Positions 1 to 5,977 of a stretch of DNA of 6,174 nt are shown in pieces; within the stretch, counting starts at the first letter, position 1; each line of letters starts with the position of its first letter. The notes beneath the pieces are model-generated. The model saw only the letters and a list, made by a program, of their open reading frames with translations, did not search any database and had not been told where the DNA came from. The translations under genes were made by a program, and so were the position numbers. This stretch comes from Prevotellamassilia sp. (GTDB lineage Bacteria > Bacteroidota > Bacteroidia > Bacteroidales > Bacteroidaceae). The stretch lies in the NCBI GenBank assembly GCA_018383375.1, contig JAHAWW010000298.1, forward strand, positions 1 to 6,174. Direction: 5' to 3'.

Positions 1-47
1 CAAACCGCAAAGGTTTCGGAGGAAACCTTTGGGACGAAATGAATTAA
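1..47 (+). CDS. Possible 3' end of an upstream gene (partial, frame unresolved)
   Basis: Two plus frames are open from the window edge and stop just before the terminator at 74-113. Frame 1 reads QTAKVSEETFGTK and stops at 40-42; frame 3 reads NRKGFGGNLWDEMN and stops at 45-47. Either would place a stop about 30 bases ahead of the hairpin, as expected for the last gene of a transcript. I cannot tell which frame is real or name the protein. The stretch also holds two inverted repeats (8-16 with 23-31, and 34-40 with 47-53), so it could instead be 3' untranslated sequence. Confidence 0.25.
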   Translation, partial: NRKGFGGNLWDEMN

Positions 48-73
48 TTTCGTGTATATTTAATTGATTGGTT

Positions 74-113
74 GGGGATGTGTCGCCGTGAGGCGCTGCA
101 TCCCCTTTTTGTT
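74..113 (+). terminator. Rho-independent terminator of the upstream plus-strand gene
   Basis: GGGGATG (74-80) pairs perfectly with CATCCCC (99-105). An inner stem CGCC/GGCG (84-87 with 92-95) is capped by a GTGA loop of the GNRA type. The hairpin is followed directly by TTTTTGTTT (106-114). There is no matching A-run on the left side, so it acts only for transcription from the left. Confidence 0.85.
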
Positions 114-139
114 TACTATCCCCTCTACCGTGATTAAAG

Positions 140-160
140 GTGACTGAACCGTTCAGTCAC
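140..160. promoter_or_regulatory. Operator-like 21-bp palindrome
   Basis: GTGACTGAAC (140-149) and GTTCAGTCAC (151-160) are exact inverted repeats around a single central base (C150). A one-base loop makes an RNA hairpin unlikely, and there is no T-run on either side, so this does not look like a terminator. Length and symmetry resemble the binding site of a dimeric repressor, such as the TetR family. It lies in the spacer between two converging transcription units, with no recognisable promoter beside it, so its target is unknown. Confidence 0.45.
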
Positions 161-193
161 AGCAAAAGGCATAAAATCAGTGGGTTAGCTGGC

Positions 194-209
194 GTGTGAT
201 TGTGTGATT
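194..209. repeat. Tandem duplication of an 8-bp unit
   Basis: GTGTGATT occurs twice in direct succession (194-201 and 202-209) in the non-coding convergent spacer. Just downstream, AAAAAG (213-218) and CTTTTT (223-228) form a small inverted repeat. No gene or promoter is linked to either. Confidence 0.5.
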
Positions 210-257
210 GGGAAAAAGGTAACTTTTTGGGGGTATAGAGATGCGTAAAAGAGCCCC

Positions 258-297
258 AAAAACGACCAACAATGATGTGCCCGTCAGCCGGTTGGTC
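258..297 (-). terminator. Rho-independent terminator of the ATPase-DUF4435 operon
   Basis: On the minus strand GACCAAC (297-291) pairs with GTTGGTC (270-264), and an inner stem joins 282-286 to 273-277. A run of five T follows (complement of A258-A262). The stem begins inside the TGA stop codon (298-296) of the DUF4435 gene, so the gene and terminator abut. Confidence 0.7.
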
Positions 298-1324
298 AAT
301 CCTGAGGGGCCGGTTCGGGCAGAAGGAAACCTTCGCGGCGAAGCATCTCGCGAAGGTCAGACTGCACACGGGCATAGGCCGGGGCTGTGACGTAACCGGT
401 GTGGCGACGGAGCATTTCTTCCACAGACGACACGGCGTGCTGATAGGCCGAAAGCTCGTTTTGCATCTGCACGGCGTGAAGGGCCAGATGGCGGATTTGT
501 TTTTCGCGCTCACGCCGCAAGGCCTCACACACCCCCGAGAGCATAGGCGAGACGATGCCGTCGAAGAGATCGTGGCCGCGCATATAGAGATAGGTGGTCT
601 CGGGCGTCAAACCTATGGCGAGGAGTTCGTTCATGAGCGGCTTGTAGGTCTTGCGGCCGGAGGGGAAGGCTTTTTGCAGACGGTTGATTTTGGCATTGAC
701 GCGATGGCGCAAGGCTTCGATGGTCTGCTCGGGATGGGCAAAGTTGAGGTGCTCAAGCACCACGATGTGGTAAAAGTCGAGCATCGAGAACGTCTTATAA
801 GCGCCATAGCGATAGGCCCAAATGTTCCACACGAATAGCGGCCAGATGGTTGTGGAATATTGCTTCATAAACGCCTCAAAGTCAAAAATCTTGCGGTCGT
901 TGAGCGTGGCCATCACACACACCTCGTGCAGGGCAGGCGCATAACACTGGTAGTTTTCGATGGCATAATAATAGGTGTGGAAAATATATGGATTGTGACA
1001 GAGTTCGGCCGAGGTTTCTGTGGCACCCTGCATCAAATAGTCGTAGTCGGCGTCGACACAGGCTATCATACAGCCACCGAGCCGGGGACCGAGGTCGTTG
1101 GCCATGGCCGTCTTTTTGCCTTTGCAAAGTGTGGAGCGCGAGGGCAGCATCACCTCAAAATAAAATTGTTCGGTCTCAAGCGGCCTGAGCAGGTTGCTCC
1201 AAAAAAAGATGTCTTCGTAGCTCTCCACATAGACCACAATCTTTTGCCGCGCACCGCGCCCCCGCATGCGGTTGGCAGCGGCTATGAAGTCGGAGTTAAG
1301 ATTTTGAGAAAGACGTCGGGCCAT
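296..1324 (-). CDS. DUF4435 / TOPRIM-like protein, probable effector partner of the adjacent ATPase
   Basis: This 342-residue protein has features of the DUF4435 family, a TOPRIM-like fold that is the AriB component of PARIS defence systems. Visible motifs are VYVESYEDIFFW (residues 31-42), with E34 in the position of the TOPRIM glutamate; KGKK (68-71); CVDADYDYL (89-97), giving the D91-x-D93 metal-binding pair plus D95; and YYAIENYQ (119-126), the E-N signature I associate with DUF4435 proteins. The C-terminal part, about residues 265-335, is rich in R, E, Q and L and probably helical. No signal peptide or membrane segment is seen, so it should be cytosolic. It is the second gene of a minus-strand operon, 36 bases after the ATPase stop, with no evident Shine-Dalgarno sequence. 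By analogy with AriB it may be a nuclease released or activated by the ATPase. That activity is inference; the family assignment is fairly secure. Confidence 0.85.
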   Translation of the reverse strand: MARRLSQNLNSDFIAAANRMRGRGARQKIVVYVESYEDIFFWSNLLRPLETEQFYFEVMLPSRSTLCKGKKTAMANDLGPRLGGCMIACVDADYDYLMQGATETSAELCHNPYIFHTYYYAIENYQCYAPALHEVCVMATLNDRKIFDFEAFMKQYSTTIWPLFVWNIWAYRYGAYKTFSMLDFYHIVVLEHLNFAHPEQTIEALRHRVNAKINRLQKAFPSGRKTYKPLMNELLAIGLTPETTYLYMRGHDLFDGIVSPMLSGVCEALRREREKQIRHLALHAVQMQNELSAYQHAVSSVEEMLRRHTGYVTAPAYARVQSDLREMLRREGFLLPEPAPQD

Positions 1325-1346
1325 AGTTTTTCGTCAAAAAAACTAT
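1323..1346 (-). promoter_or_regulatory. AT-rich hairpin covering the DUF4435 start codon
   Basis: In minus-strand RNA, AUAGUUUUU (1346-1338) is the exact inverted repeat of AAAAACUAU (1331-1323), with a six-base loop UUGACG. The last two stem bases are the A and U of the AUG start codon (1324-1322). The hairpin occupies most of the 36-base gap between the genes. It could restrict initiation on the second gene unless ribosomes finishing the ATPase gene open it. The stem is mostly A-U, so its stability is modest. Confidence 0.4.
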
Positions 1347-1360
1347 TTGTGAAAAAATGG

Positions 1361-2188
1361 TCAGAGTGTGATGTCGCCCACTTCGGTGACAGCATCTTCC
1401 CAGCCGTCCATGATGACGGCCGGCGAATGGGTGGTGAGCACTATCTGTGCGTTGGGGTTGAGTTCGCGCACCATCGTGATGAGGCGCTTTTGCCATTCAA
1501 AATGCAGGCTCGCTTCGGGCTCGTCCATAAAAAGCACATAGGGCTGTTCGTCTTCGGTGAGCGCCGTGAGCAGGATGACGAGTATTTGTTTTTCCCCGCT
1601 TGAAAGCAAGTAGGGCGGCAGTGTCTCGTCATATTGCAAGAACGTGAGTTCGTTGCTCATGCGGTCAATGCGTTTGCCCGTCTCGCTGAAGAGCTCGTCG
1701 ACGAGGTCTTGGAAGCGTGTTTTGAGGGCAGCGGCGTTGGCGGCCTTTTCGCGTGTGGCCGGGTCGCCAGCCGAGAGCATCTGTATCATGCGGTTGGCCA
1801 CGTTGACCTGATAGTCGAGATAGCGGCGCTGGAGCAGGTAGAGCTGCCAATCGAGCTCTGTGGCCACTCTGAGGTCGCCCAGCGAGGCCATCTTGTCGGC
1901 CATGAGCAGTTTGCGGTCGAAACTCCTGATGATGTCGTAGCGTATGCCGGTGGCGTCAGACGGGTCGAAGTCGATGGTGACGCCCAGTTGGCTGCCGCCT
2001 TTTATTTCGCCGCTGGCCGGTATGGCACGCAGATGTTGCACGAGACGGTTGATGATGGTGCTTTTGCCTGCACCGTTGCTGCCGCTGAGCACGTTCACAT
2101 CGGGGCGCAGGGTCCACACGATGTGTTTATGCCCGCTCCACAGACTGCTGATTTCGATGTGCTTAATGTGGTTGGCCAGTTTTATCAT
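1361..2188 (-). CDS. Compact ABC-type AAA ATPase (AAA_15/AAA_21, AriA/OLD-like)
   Basis: This 275-residue protein carries all the motifs of an ABC-type ATPase: Walker A GSNGAGKST (36-44), signature LSSGEKQ (195-201), Walker B VLFMDEPE (218-225, with D222 and catalytic E223), D-loop EASLH (225-229) and H-loop TTHSP (252-256, with H254). Residues about 90-190 form a helical insertion. The TTHSP ending and short linker are typical of AAA_15/AAA_21 ATPases of the OLD, RecF and PARIS groups rather than of transporter subunits, and no permease is nearby. The N-terminus (MIKLANHIKHIEI) supports the start at 2188. It is the first gene of the operon, about 90 bases after a Bacteroidetes-like -7 box, and is followed by a DUF4435 gene as in PARIS. 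It is shorter than the AriA proteins I know, which are nearer 450 residues. It probably senses a trigger and controls the DUF4435 partner through ATP-dependent assembly; this is inferred. Confidence 0.9.
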   Translation of the reverse strand: MIKLANHIKHIEISSLWSGHKHIVWTLRPDVNVLSGSNGAGKSTIINRLVQHLRAIPASGEIKGGSQLGVTIDFDPSDATGIRYDIIRSFDRKLLMADKMASLGDLRVATELDWQLYLLQRRYLDYQVNVANRMIQMLSAGDPATREKAANAAALKTRFQDLVDELFSETGKRIDRMSNELTFLQYDETLPPYLLSSGEKQILVILLTALTEDEQPYVLFMDEPEASLHFEWQKRLITMVRELNPNAQIVLTTHSPAVIMDGWEDAVTEVGDITL

Positions 2189-2213
2189 AAGACGAATAGA
2201 ATAGGGTTAAGAC

Positions 2214-2249
2214 TGTCGCGACAAAGTCCGGGCAGCTACATGGCCGGAC
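2214..2249 (-). promoter_or_regulatory. Structured leader segment of the ATPase operon
   Basis: Two inverted repeats lie between the -7 box and the ATPase start. One is the exact 10-bp palindrome TGTCGCGACA (2214-2223). The other is a GC-rich hairpin, GTCCGG (2226-2231) with CCGGAC (2244-2249). The first could be a repressor site and the second an RNA stem. No known riboswitch or ribosomal leader is recognised. Confidence 0.3.
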
Positions 2250-2277
2250 GGCAGAGCCTCGGTGTTTTGCCACACGA

Positions 2278-2311
2278 CAAATGTAGGAAAAACTGATTAA
2301 CAAGCGTCAAA
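2278..2311 (-). promoter_or_regulatory. Candidate Bacteroidetes promoter of the ATPase-DUF4435 operon
   Basis: On the minus strand, TTTG (2311-2308) is followed 22 bases later by TACATTTG (2285-2278), which fits the TAnnTTTG -7 consensus. The spacing is slightly longer than the usual 19-21. Transcription would start near 2271, leaving a leader of roughly 80 bases before the start codon at 2188. Confidence 0.5.
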
Positions 2312-2316
2312 AGGCA

Positions 2317-2348
2317 TCTGTAAAAAACGTGTATTCGTCTGCAAAAAA
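2317..2348. repeat. Direct repeats with A-tracts, 21 bp apart, in the divergent promoter region
   Basis: TCTGYAAAAAA occurs at 2317-2327 and 2338-2348, exactly 21 bp (about two helical turns) apart. Further A-runs at 2288-2292 and 2309-2312 continue the pattern. The block lies between the two divergent promoters. It may bend the DNA or bind a regulator. An imperfect hairpin, AAAGGC (2346-2351) with GCCTTT (2368-2373), overlaps its right end. Confidence 0.4.
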
Positions 2349-2402
2349 GGCGAAATGGTCTATTTTAGCCTTTATGGCGGCAGTGTTTTGTGGATATTGG
2401 GC

Positions 2403-2410
2403 TAACTTTG
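2403..2410 (+). promoter_or_regulatory. -7 box of the outer-membrane protein gene
   Basis: TAACTTTG matches the Bacteroidetes TAnnTTTG consensus and is followed by CAGG. A TTTG at the expected -33 distance is missing; the nearest (2387-2390) is only 12 bases away, so the promoter may be weak or need an activator. Because this box lies downstream of an in-frame GTG at 2390, it supports starting the protein at 2516, with a leader of about 100 bases. Confidence 0.5.
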
Positions 2411-2414
2411 CAGG

Positions 2415-2465
2415 CGTCTGAGCATGTGCAGACCGTAGGGCAGACCTCACCGACACCATACGGTT
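2415..2465 (+). promoter_or_regulatory. Structured 5' leader with two competing hairpins
   Basis: GTCTG (2416-2420) can pair with CAGAC (2429-2433). GACCGTA (2431-2437) can instead pair with TACGGTT (2459-2465), with one G-U pair. The two stems share bases 2431-2433 and exclude each other. GCAGACC is also repeated directly at 2428-2434 and 2440-2446. I recognise no known riboswitch. Confidence 0.25.
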
Positions 2466-2515
2466 GCACCAATTTATGCCCCCGACATTCTCACCGGAAT
2501 AACCATCACAGATTT

Positions 2516-5500
2516 ATGAGATACTACTTAACTACCTTACTGCTCTTGATGTGTGTGCTGCCCATGGCGGCTCAGCGTTATGTCATCACGGGCCAAGTGA
2601 AAAATGCCAAATCGGGCGCTGCCGTGGAGTATGCCTCAGCGGCTTTGTTGCGTGCCGACAGTTCGGCGGTGACCGCCGTCATGACCGAAGAAGACGGTTC
2701 GTTTCGTCTGTCTGCCCGCAGCGCCGGCCAGTTTATCGTGAAACTCTCGTATGTGGGTTTCAACACTTCCTTCACGCCCGTCACGCTCACTGCCGCCAAC
2801 GACTCCGTTTCGGTAGGTACGATTAAACTTGAGTCTAACGACCACGTGCTCGGCACCGCCACGGTGTCGGTCACGGCAGCAAGGGTGGAGCAGAAAGAAG
2901 ACACCACCATGTTTAATGCCGCAGCCTATCGTGTGCCGGAAGGCTCGACGCTCGAGGCCCTCGTAGACCAGTTGCCGGGTGTCGAAATAGACGACAACGG
3001 CACCATCAAGTGGAACGGTAAGGAAGTGAAAGAGCTACTCGTCAACGGCAAGGACTTTTTCAAAGGCGACACCAAAGTGGCCATGAAAAACCTGCCCACC
3101 AATATGGTGAGCAAGATTAAGGCTTATGACAAAAAGAGTGACTATGCCGAGATGACCGGTATTGACGACGGCGAGGAGACGACTGTACTCGACATCGTGA
3201 CGAAACGCGAACTCAACGAGTCGTGGGTGAGCAATGTAGACCTGGGCATTGGCACCAAAGACCGTTACAGCGGAAAAATCTTTGCCACCCGCTTCACCGA
3301 CACGAGCCGCATCTCAGCCTATGGCAGCGCCAATAACGTGGGTGACAGAGGCTTCGGTGGTCCCCGTGGCTTCGGCGGTAGCACAGGTCTCACCGCCACC
3401 AAAGAGGCCGGCCTCGACTTCGCATGGGAAAACGGCAAGAAAAAAAACGAAGCCGGTCGTCTCGAACTCGGTGGCAACGTGAACTATCGCCACACGGGAA
3501 CCGATGTGGTGCGCACCACCTCGTCTGAAACCTTCCTCTCGGGCGGCGGGAGCAGCTCGTTTGGCGAGAGTGCCAGCTTCAACCGCTCCACATCGACCAG
3601 TGTCAACGCCAGACTCAATCTCCAGTGGAGCCCCGACTCAATGACCCAGGTGAGTTTCCGCCCCTCTTTCTCTTATAGCCAAAACGACGGCTCGTCGGTG
3701 AGCCGCTCGGGTACGTTCAACAGCAATCCCCACGCAATTGCCGGAATGTATTCACCCCTCGACAGCCTCTATGCCGCCATGCTGCCGCAAGAACTGCAAG
3801 CCATAGCCGTCAACCGCAACGACAGCCGAAGCCTCACCGAAGGCAACAGCAAAAGCGTGAGCGGCACACTCAACATCACCCGCCGACTGGGCTCTAATGG
3901 CCGCAACGTATCAATGAGAGCCACCGGTGGCTACACCCATTCTGAAAACGAGGCCTTCTCTCTCTCAGACATCCGCTATTATCAAGGCAATCATGCCGGC
4001 AACTTGGTCAACCAATACAGCGACTCGCCCTCCAAGTCATATAATTATGGTATTCGTCTGGGCTATGTGGAGCCACTGGGCAAAAAACTGTATGCCGAAC
4101 TGCGCTATAGCTACAATTATCGCTATACCGACCAAGACCGCTCACGCTACAACCTCGACAGCCTCGGTGGCGTCTGGGCCGATTATCAATCTGCTCTTGA
4201 AGGTTTCGGCACCTTGCCCACCGTCGACGACTGGATGAACGCCGCACGCGACGACTACAACAGCCAGTATGCCACCTATAAATATTATAACCAATCCGTC
4301 AACCTTGGCTTGCGCTATAACACCGAGGCCATACGCTTCAATGCCGGCGTCGAACTGGCACCCGAAAAAACCAAACTCAACTACCAGCGCTTCGGGCAAA
4401 ACATCGATACGCTCATCACCCGAGACGTCTTCAACGTGTCGCCTCAAATCCGCTTCAGATATCGTTTCAACAAAACCACAAACCTCGACATCCGCTACCG
4501 CGGCTCTTCGTCGCAGCCTTCGATGACCGATCTCATCGCCGTGGTCGACGACTCAAACCCGCTCAGCGTGTCAATGGGTAATCCGGGATTGAAGCCTTCA
4601 TGGACCGACAACATCACCATCAACTACAACGGATATGATCCCGAAAAGCAAATGGGCATGCATGCCGGCGTGAACTTCTCACGCACCAACCGCTCGGTGA
4701 GCAACCGAATGGTCTATGACGAAACTACCGGTGTGCGCTATACCCGCCCCGAAAACATCAACGGCAAATGGAACGCCGGCGGTCGCTTTATGATCAATAC
4801 AGGGTTTGGTCCGAAAAAGATGTTTACCGTTCAGTCTTTCTCGTCGGTCAATTATAGCAATGACGTGGGCTACATCAGCCGATTGGGCGATGGCGGCACG
4901 AGCATCGGTGCTGCAGCAGGTTATATCGATGGCAGTTACGACGGCTACGACCGTATGTTTAAAGCCGTGGGGTCGGAGAAAAATACCACCCGCACTCTCG
5001 GCCTCAGCGAACATATGCGTTTGGCCTATCGAGCAGACTGGTTTGATGTGGGACTGCTTGGTCGCGTCAACTATCAACATGCTCGTGCCACCCTGCAAGA
5101 CAATGCCAATATGGACACTTGGAACTTTGCCTATGGTGCCAATGTCAACATCAATATGCCCTGGGGTATGAGCCTCTCTACCGACATTCGCATGAGTTCG
5201 CGCCGTGGCTACGCCGCTTCTTCGATGAACACCAACGAGCTCCTTTGGAATGCCCAGCTCTCGCAGTCGTTCCTCAAAGGAAAGGCCGCCACGATTAGTT
5301 TCCAAGTCTACGACATCCTGCATCAACAGAGCAACGTGTCGCGCTCGCTCACAGCCTCTATGCGTAGCGACTCTTGGAACAATGCCATCAACGCCTACTG
5401 TATGGTTCATTTCATCTACAAACTCAACATCTTCCCAGGCGGTAGTACCCAAAGCGGCAACAGCAAAATGCCTGAAGAGCGCAGTCGAGGCGGTTTCGGG

Positions 5501-5563
5501 CCCGCCAGCCGTGGTGCCATGCCCATGCATCCTATGGGCGGTGCAGGCCGCGGCGGTTTCTAA
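2516..5563 (+). CDS. TonB-dependent-receptor-like outer-membrane beta-barrel protein
   Basis: The ATG at 2516 gives 1015 residues and begins with a clear signal peptide (MRYYLTTLLLLMCVLPMAAQ, likely cut near A19/Q20). The longer frame back to GTG 2390 adds 42 residues unlike a signal sequence and overlaps the -7 box, so I reject it. Domains in order: a CarboxypepD_reg-like fold (about 23-105, with TGQV, DGSF and LSYVGF motifs); a plug-like region (about 110-240, including LVDQLPGVEID and LLVNGKDFF); then a barrel with many aromatic strands to about residue 975, resembling the OMP_b-brl_3 family. Glycine-rich GFGGPRGFGG sits near residue 280 at the start of the barrel. A 40-residue tail rich in G, M, P and R ends in GRGGF. 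No TonB box is evident and no SusD gene follows, so the substrate is unknown. A terminator directly downstream shows it is monocistronic. Outer-membrane location is confident; transport is inferred. Confidence 0.9.
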   Translation: MRYYLTTLLLLMCVLPMAAQRYVITGQVKNAKSGAAVEYASAALLRADSSAVTAVMTEEDGSFRLSARSAGQFIVKLSYVGFNTSFTPVTLTAANDSVSVGTIKLESNDHVLGTATVSVTAARVEQKEDTTMFNAAAYRVPEGSTLEALVDQLPGVEIDDNGTIKWNGKEVKELLVNGKDFFKGDTKVAMKNLPTNMVSKIKAYDKKSDYAEMTGIDDGEETTVLDIVTKRELNESWVSNVDLGIGTKDRYSGKIFATRFTDTSRISAYGSANNVGDRGFGGPRGFGGSTGLTATKEAGLDFAWENGKKKNEAGRLELGGNVNYRHTGTDVVRTTSSETFLSGGGSSSFGESASFNRSTSTSVNARLNLQWSPDSMTQVSFRPSFSYSQNDGSSVSRSGTFNSNPHAIAGMYSPLDSLYAAMLPQELQAIAVNRNDSRSLTEGNSKSVSGTLNITRRLGSNGRNVSMRATGGYTHSENEAFSLSDIRYYQGNHAGNLVNQYSDSPSKSYNYGIRLGYVEPLGKKLYAELRYSYNYRYTDQDRSRYNLDSLGGVWADYQSALEGFGTLPTVDDWMNAARDDYNSQYATYKYYNQSVNLGLRYNTEAIRFNAGVELAPEKTKLNYQRFGQNIDTLITRDVFNVSPQIRFRYRFNKTTNLDIRYRGSSSQPSMTDLIAVVDDSNPLSVSMGNPGLKPSWTDNITINYNGYDPEKQMGMHAGVNFSRTNRSVSNRMVYDETTGVRYTRPENINGKWNAGGRFMINTGFGPKKMFTVQSFSSVNYSNDVGYISRLGDGGTSIGAAAGYIDGSYDGYDRMFKAVGSEKNTTRTLGLSEHMRLAYRADWFDVGLLGRVNYQHARATLQDNANMDTWNFAYGANVNINMPWGMSLSTDIRMSSRRGYAASSMNTNELLWNAQLSQSFLKGKAATISFQVYDILHQQSNVSRSLTASMRSDSWNNAINAYCMVHFIYKLNIFPGGSTQSGNSKMPEERSRGGFGPASRGAMPMHPMGGAGRGGF

Positions 5564-5599
5564 ATCAAGCCCTCAAATCTCTTCTTAAGACAACAATAT

Positions 5600-5659
5600 C
5601 CCGGTTCGTGACATATGTCGGCATGTTTTTCCGCAATGCTCACGAATCGGGCTTTTTTC
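5600..5659 (+). terminator. Rho-independent terminator of the outer-membrane protein gene
   Basis: CCCGGTTCGTGA (5600-5611) pairs with TCACGAATCGGG (5640-5651) over 12 bp with one G-U pair. A smaller inner stem, GCAT/ATGC (5621-5624 with 5636-5639), fills the 28-base loop. Six T follow at 5653-5658. A separate perfect palindrome, GACATATGTC (5610-5619), overlaps the left arm. Confidence 0.85.
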
Positions 5660-5790
5660 TCAGCCAAGCTTTTATGCCCTCTCGTCACGCTGCGACCGTA
5701 ACATTAGCGCATCAAAAAGCCTTTCCCCCACATAAAACCACGCAAAAACTACGCAAAAAGCCGTCAAACCATAAAAAATCCGCCAAATCA

Positions 5791-5821
5791 TTTGTCAGTT
5801 AATAATATTTGCCTATCTTTG
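5791..5821 (+). promoter_or_regulatory. Bacteroidetes consensus promoter of tRNA-Phe
   Basis: TTTG (5791-5794), a 19-base spacer and TATCTTTG (5814-5821) match the TTTG/TAnnTTTG consensus fully. Transcription would start near 5828, about 11 bases before the mature tRNA. The sequence from the preceding terminator (5660) to this promoter contains no gene I can support. Confidence 0.85.
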
Positions 5822-5838
5822 CACTCGCAAAACAACAA

Positions 5839-5911
5839 GGTGCCATAGCTCAGTTGGTAGAGCAAAGGACTGAAAATCCTTGTGTCCCCGGTTCGATTCC
5901 TGGTGGCACCA
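5839..5911 (+). tRNA. tRNA-Phe (GAA)
   Basis: A complete 73-base cloverleaf. The acceptor stem GGTGCCA (5839-5845) pairs with TGGCACC (5904-5910), and the discriminator is A5911. The D stem is GCTC/GAGC. The anticodon stem AAGGA/TCCTT (5865-5869 with 5877-5881) encloses loop CTGAAAA with anticodon GAA at 5872-5874. The variable region is GTGTC, and the T loop is TTCGATT (5892-5898). CCA is not encoded (ACG follows the acceptor), so it must be added after transcription. The T stem CCCGG/CCTGG has a central C-U mismatch (5889 with 5901). The gene is single, with its own promoter and terminator. Confidence 0.97.
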
Positions 5912-5922
5912 CGAAGAATTAC

Positions 5923-5977
5923 AGCAAAAAGACGAGAACCTCTGAATTTTAACGAATTCAGAGGTTTTCTTTTTGCT
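5923..5977. terminator. Long, possibly bidirectional terminator after tRNA-Phe
   Basis: AACCTCTGAATT (5937-5948) pairs perfectly with AATTCAGAGGTT (5955-5966) around loop TTAACG. Outside it, AGCAAAAAGA (5923-5932) pairs with TCTTTTTGCT (5968-5977), placing an A-run before and a T-run after the core stem. It should end tRNA-Phe transcription on the plus strand. It could also stop transcripts entering from the right on the minus strand. Confidence 0.85.

Noticed and set aside
241..390. Small plus-strand ORF starting MRKRAPKTT after the 21-bp palindrome
   Set aside because: It runs through the operon terminator and antisense to the DUF4435 3' end, and no full promoter precedes it.
272..838. 188-residue plus-strand ORF
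   Set aside because: It is a shadow opposite the DUF4435 gene, with no recognisable domain, promoter or signal; the minus strand has clear family motifs.
1361..2188. ATPase read as an ABC transporter subunit
   Set aside because: There is no permease or binding protein nearby, and the motif context and DUF4435 partner fit OLD/PARIS-type ATPases better.
860..2296. Plus-strand ORFs of 247 (860-1603) and 220 (1634-2296) residues
   Set aside because: Both lie antisense to the DUF4435 and ATPase genes, show no motifs, and owe their length to the GC-rich codon use of the real genes.
2390..2515. Upstream GTG start that would add 42 residues to the outer-membrane protein
   Set aside because: The extension has no signal-peptide character and contains the -7 box TAACTTTG, whereas the ATG at 2516 starts a textbook signal peptide.
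4679..5530. 283-residue minus-strand ORF inside the barrel gene
   Set aside because: It is antisense to a well-supported beta-barrel coding region and has no domain or promoter.
5735..5760. ACGCAAAAA repeated twice before the tRNA promoter, considered as a possible CRISPR or iteron remnant
   Set aside because: There are only two copies 11 bases apart, with no spacer structure, so this is ordinary A-rich intergenic sequence.
5608..5802. 64-residue plus-strand ORF
   Set aside because: It starts inside the terminator of the barrel gene, is low-complexity and Lys-rich, and runs into the tRNA promoter.
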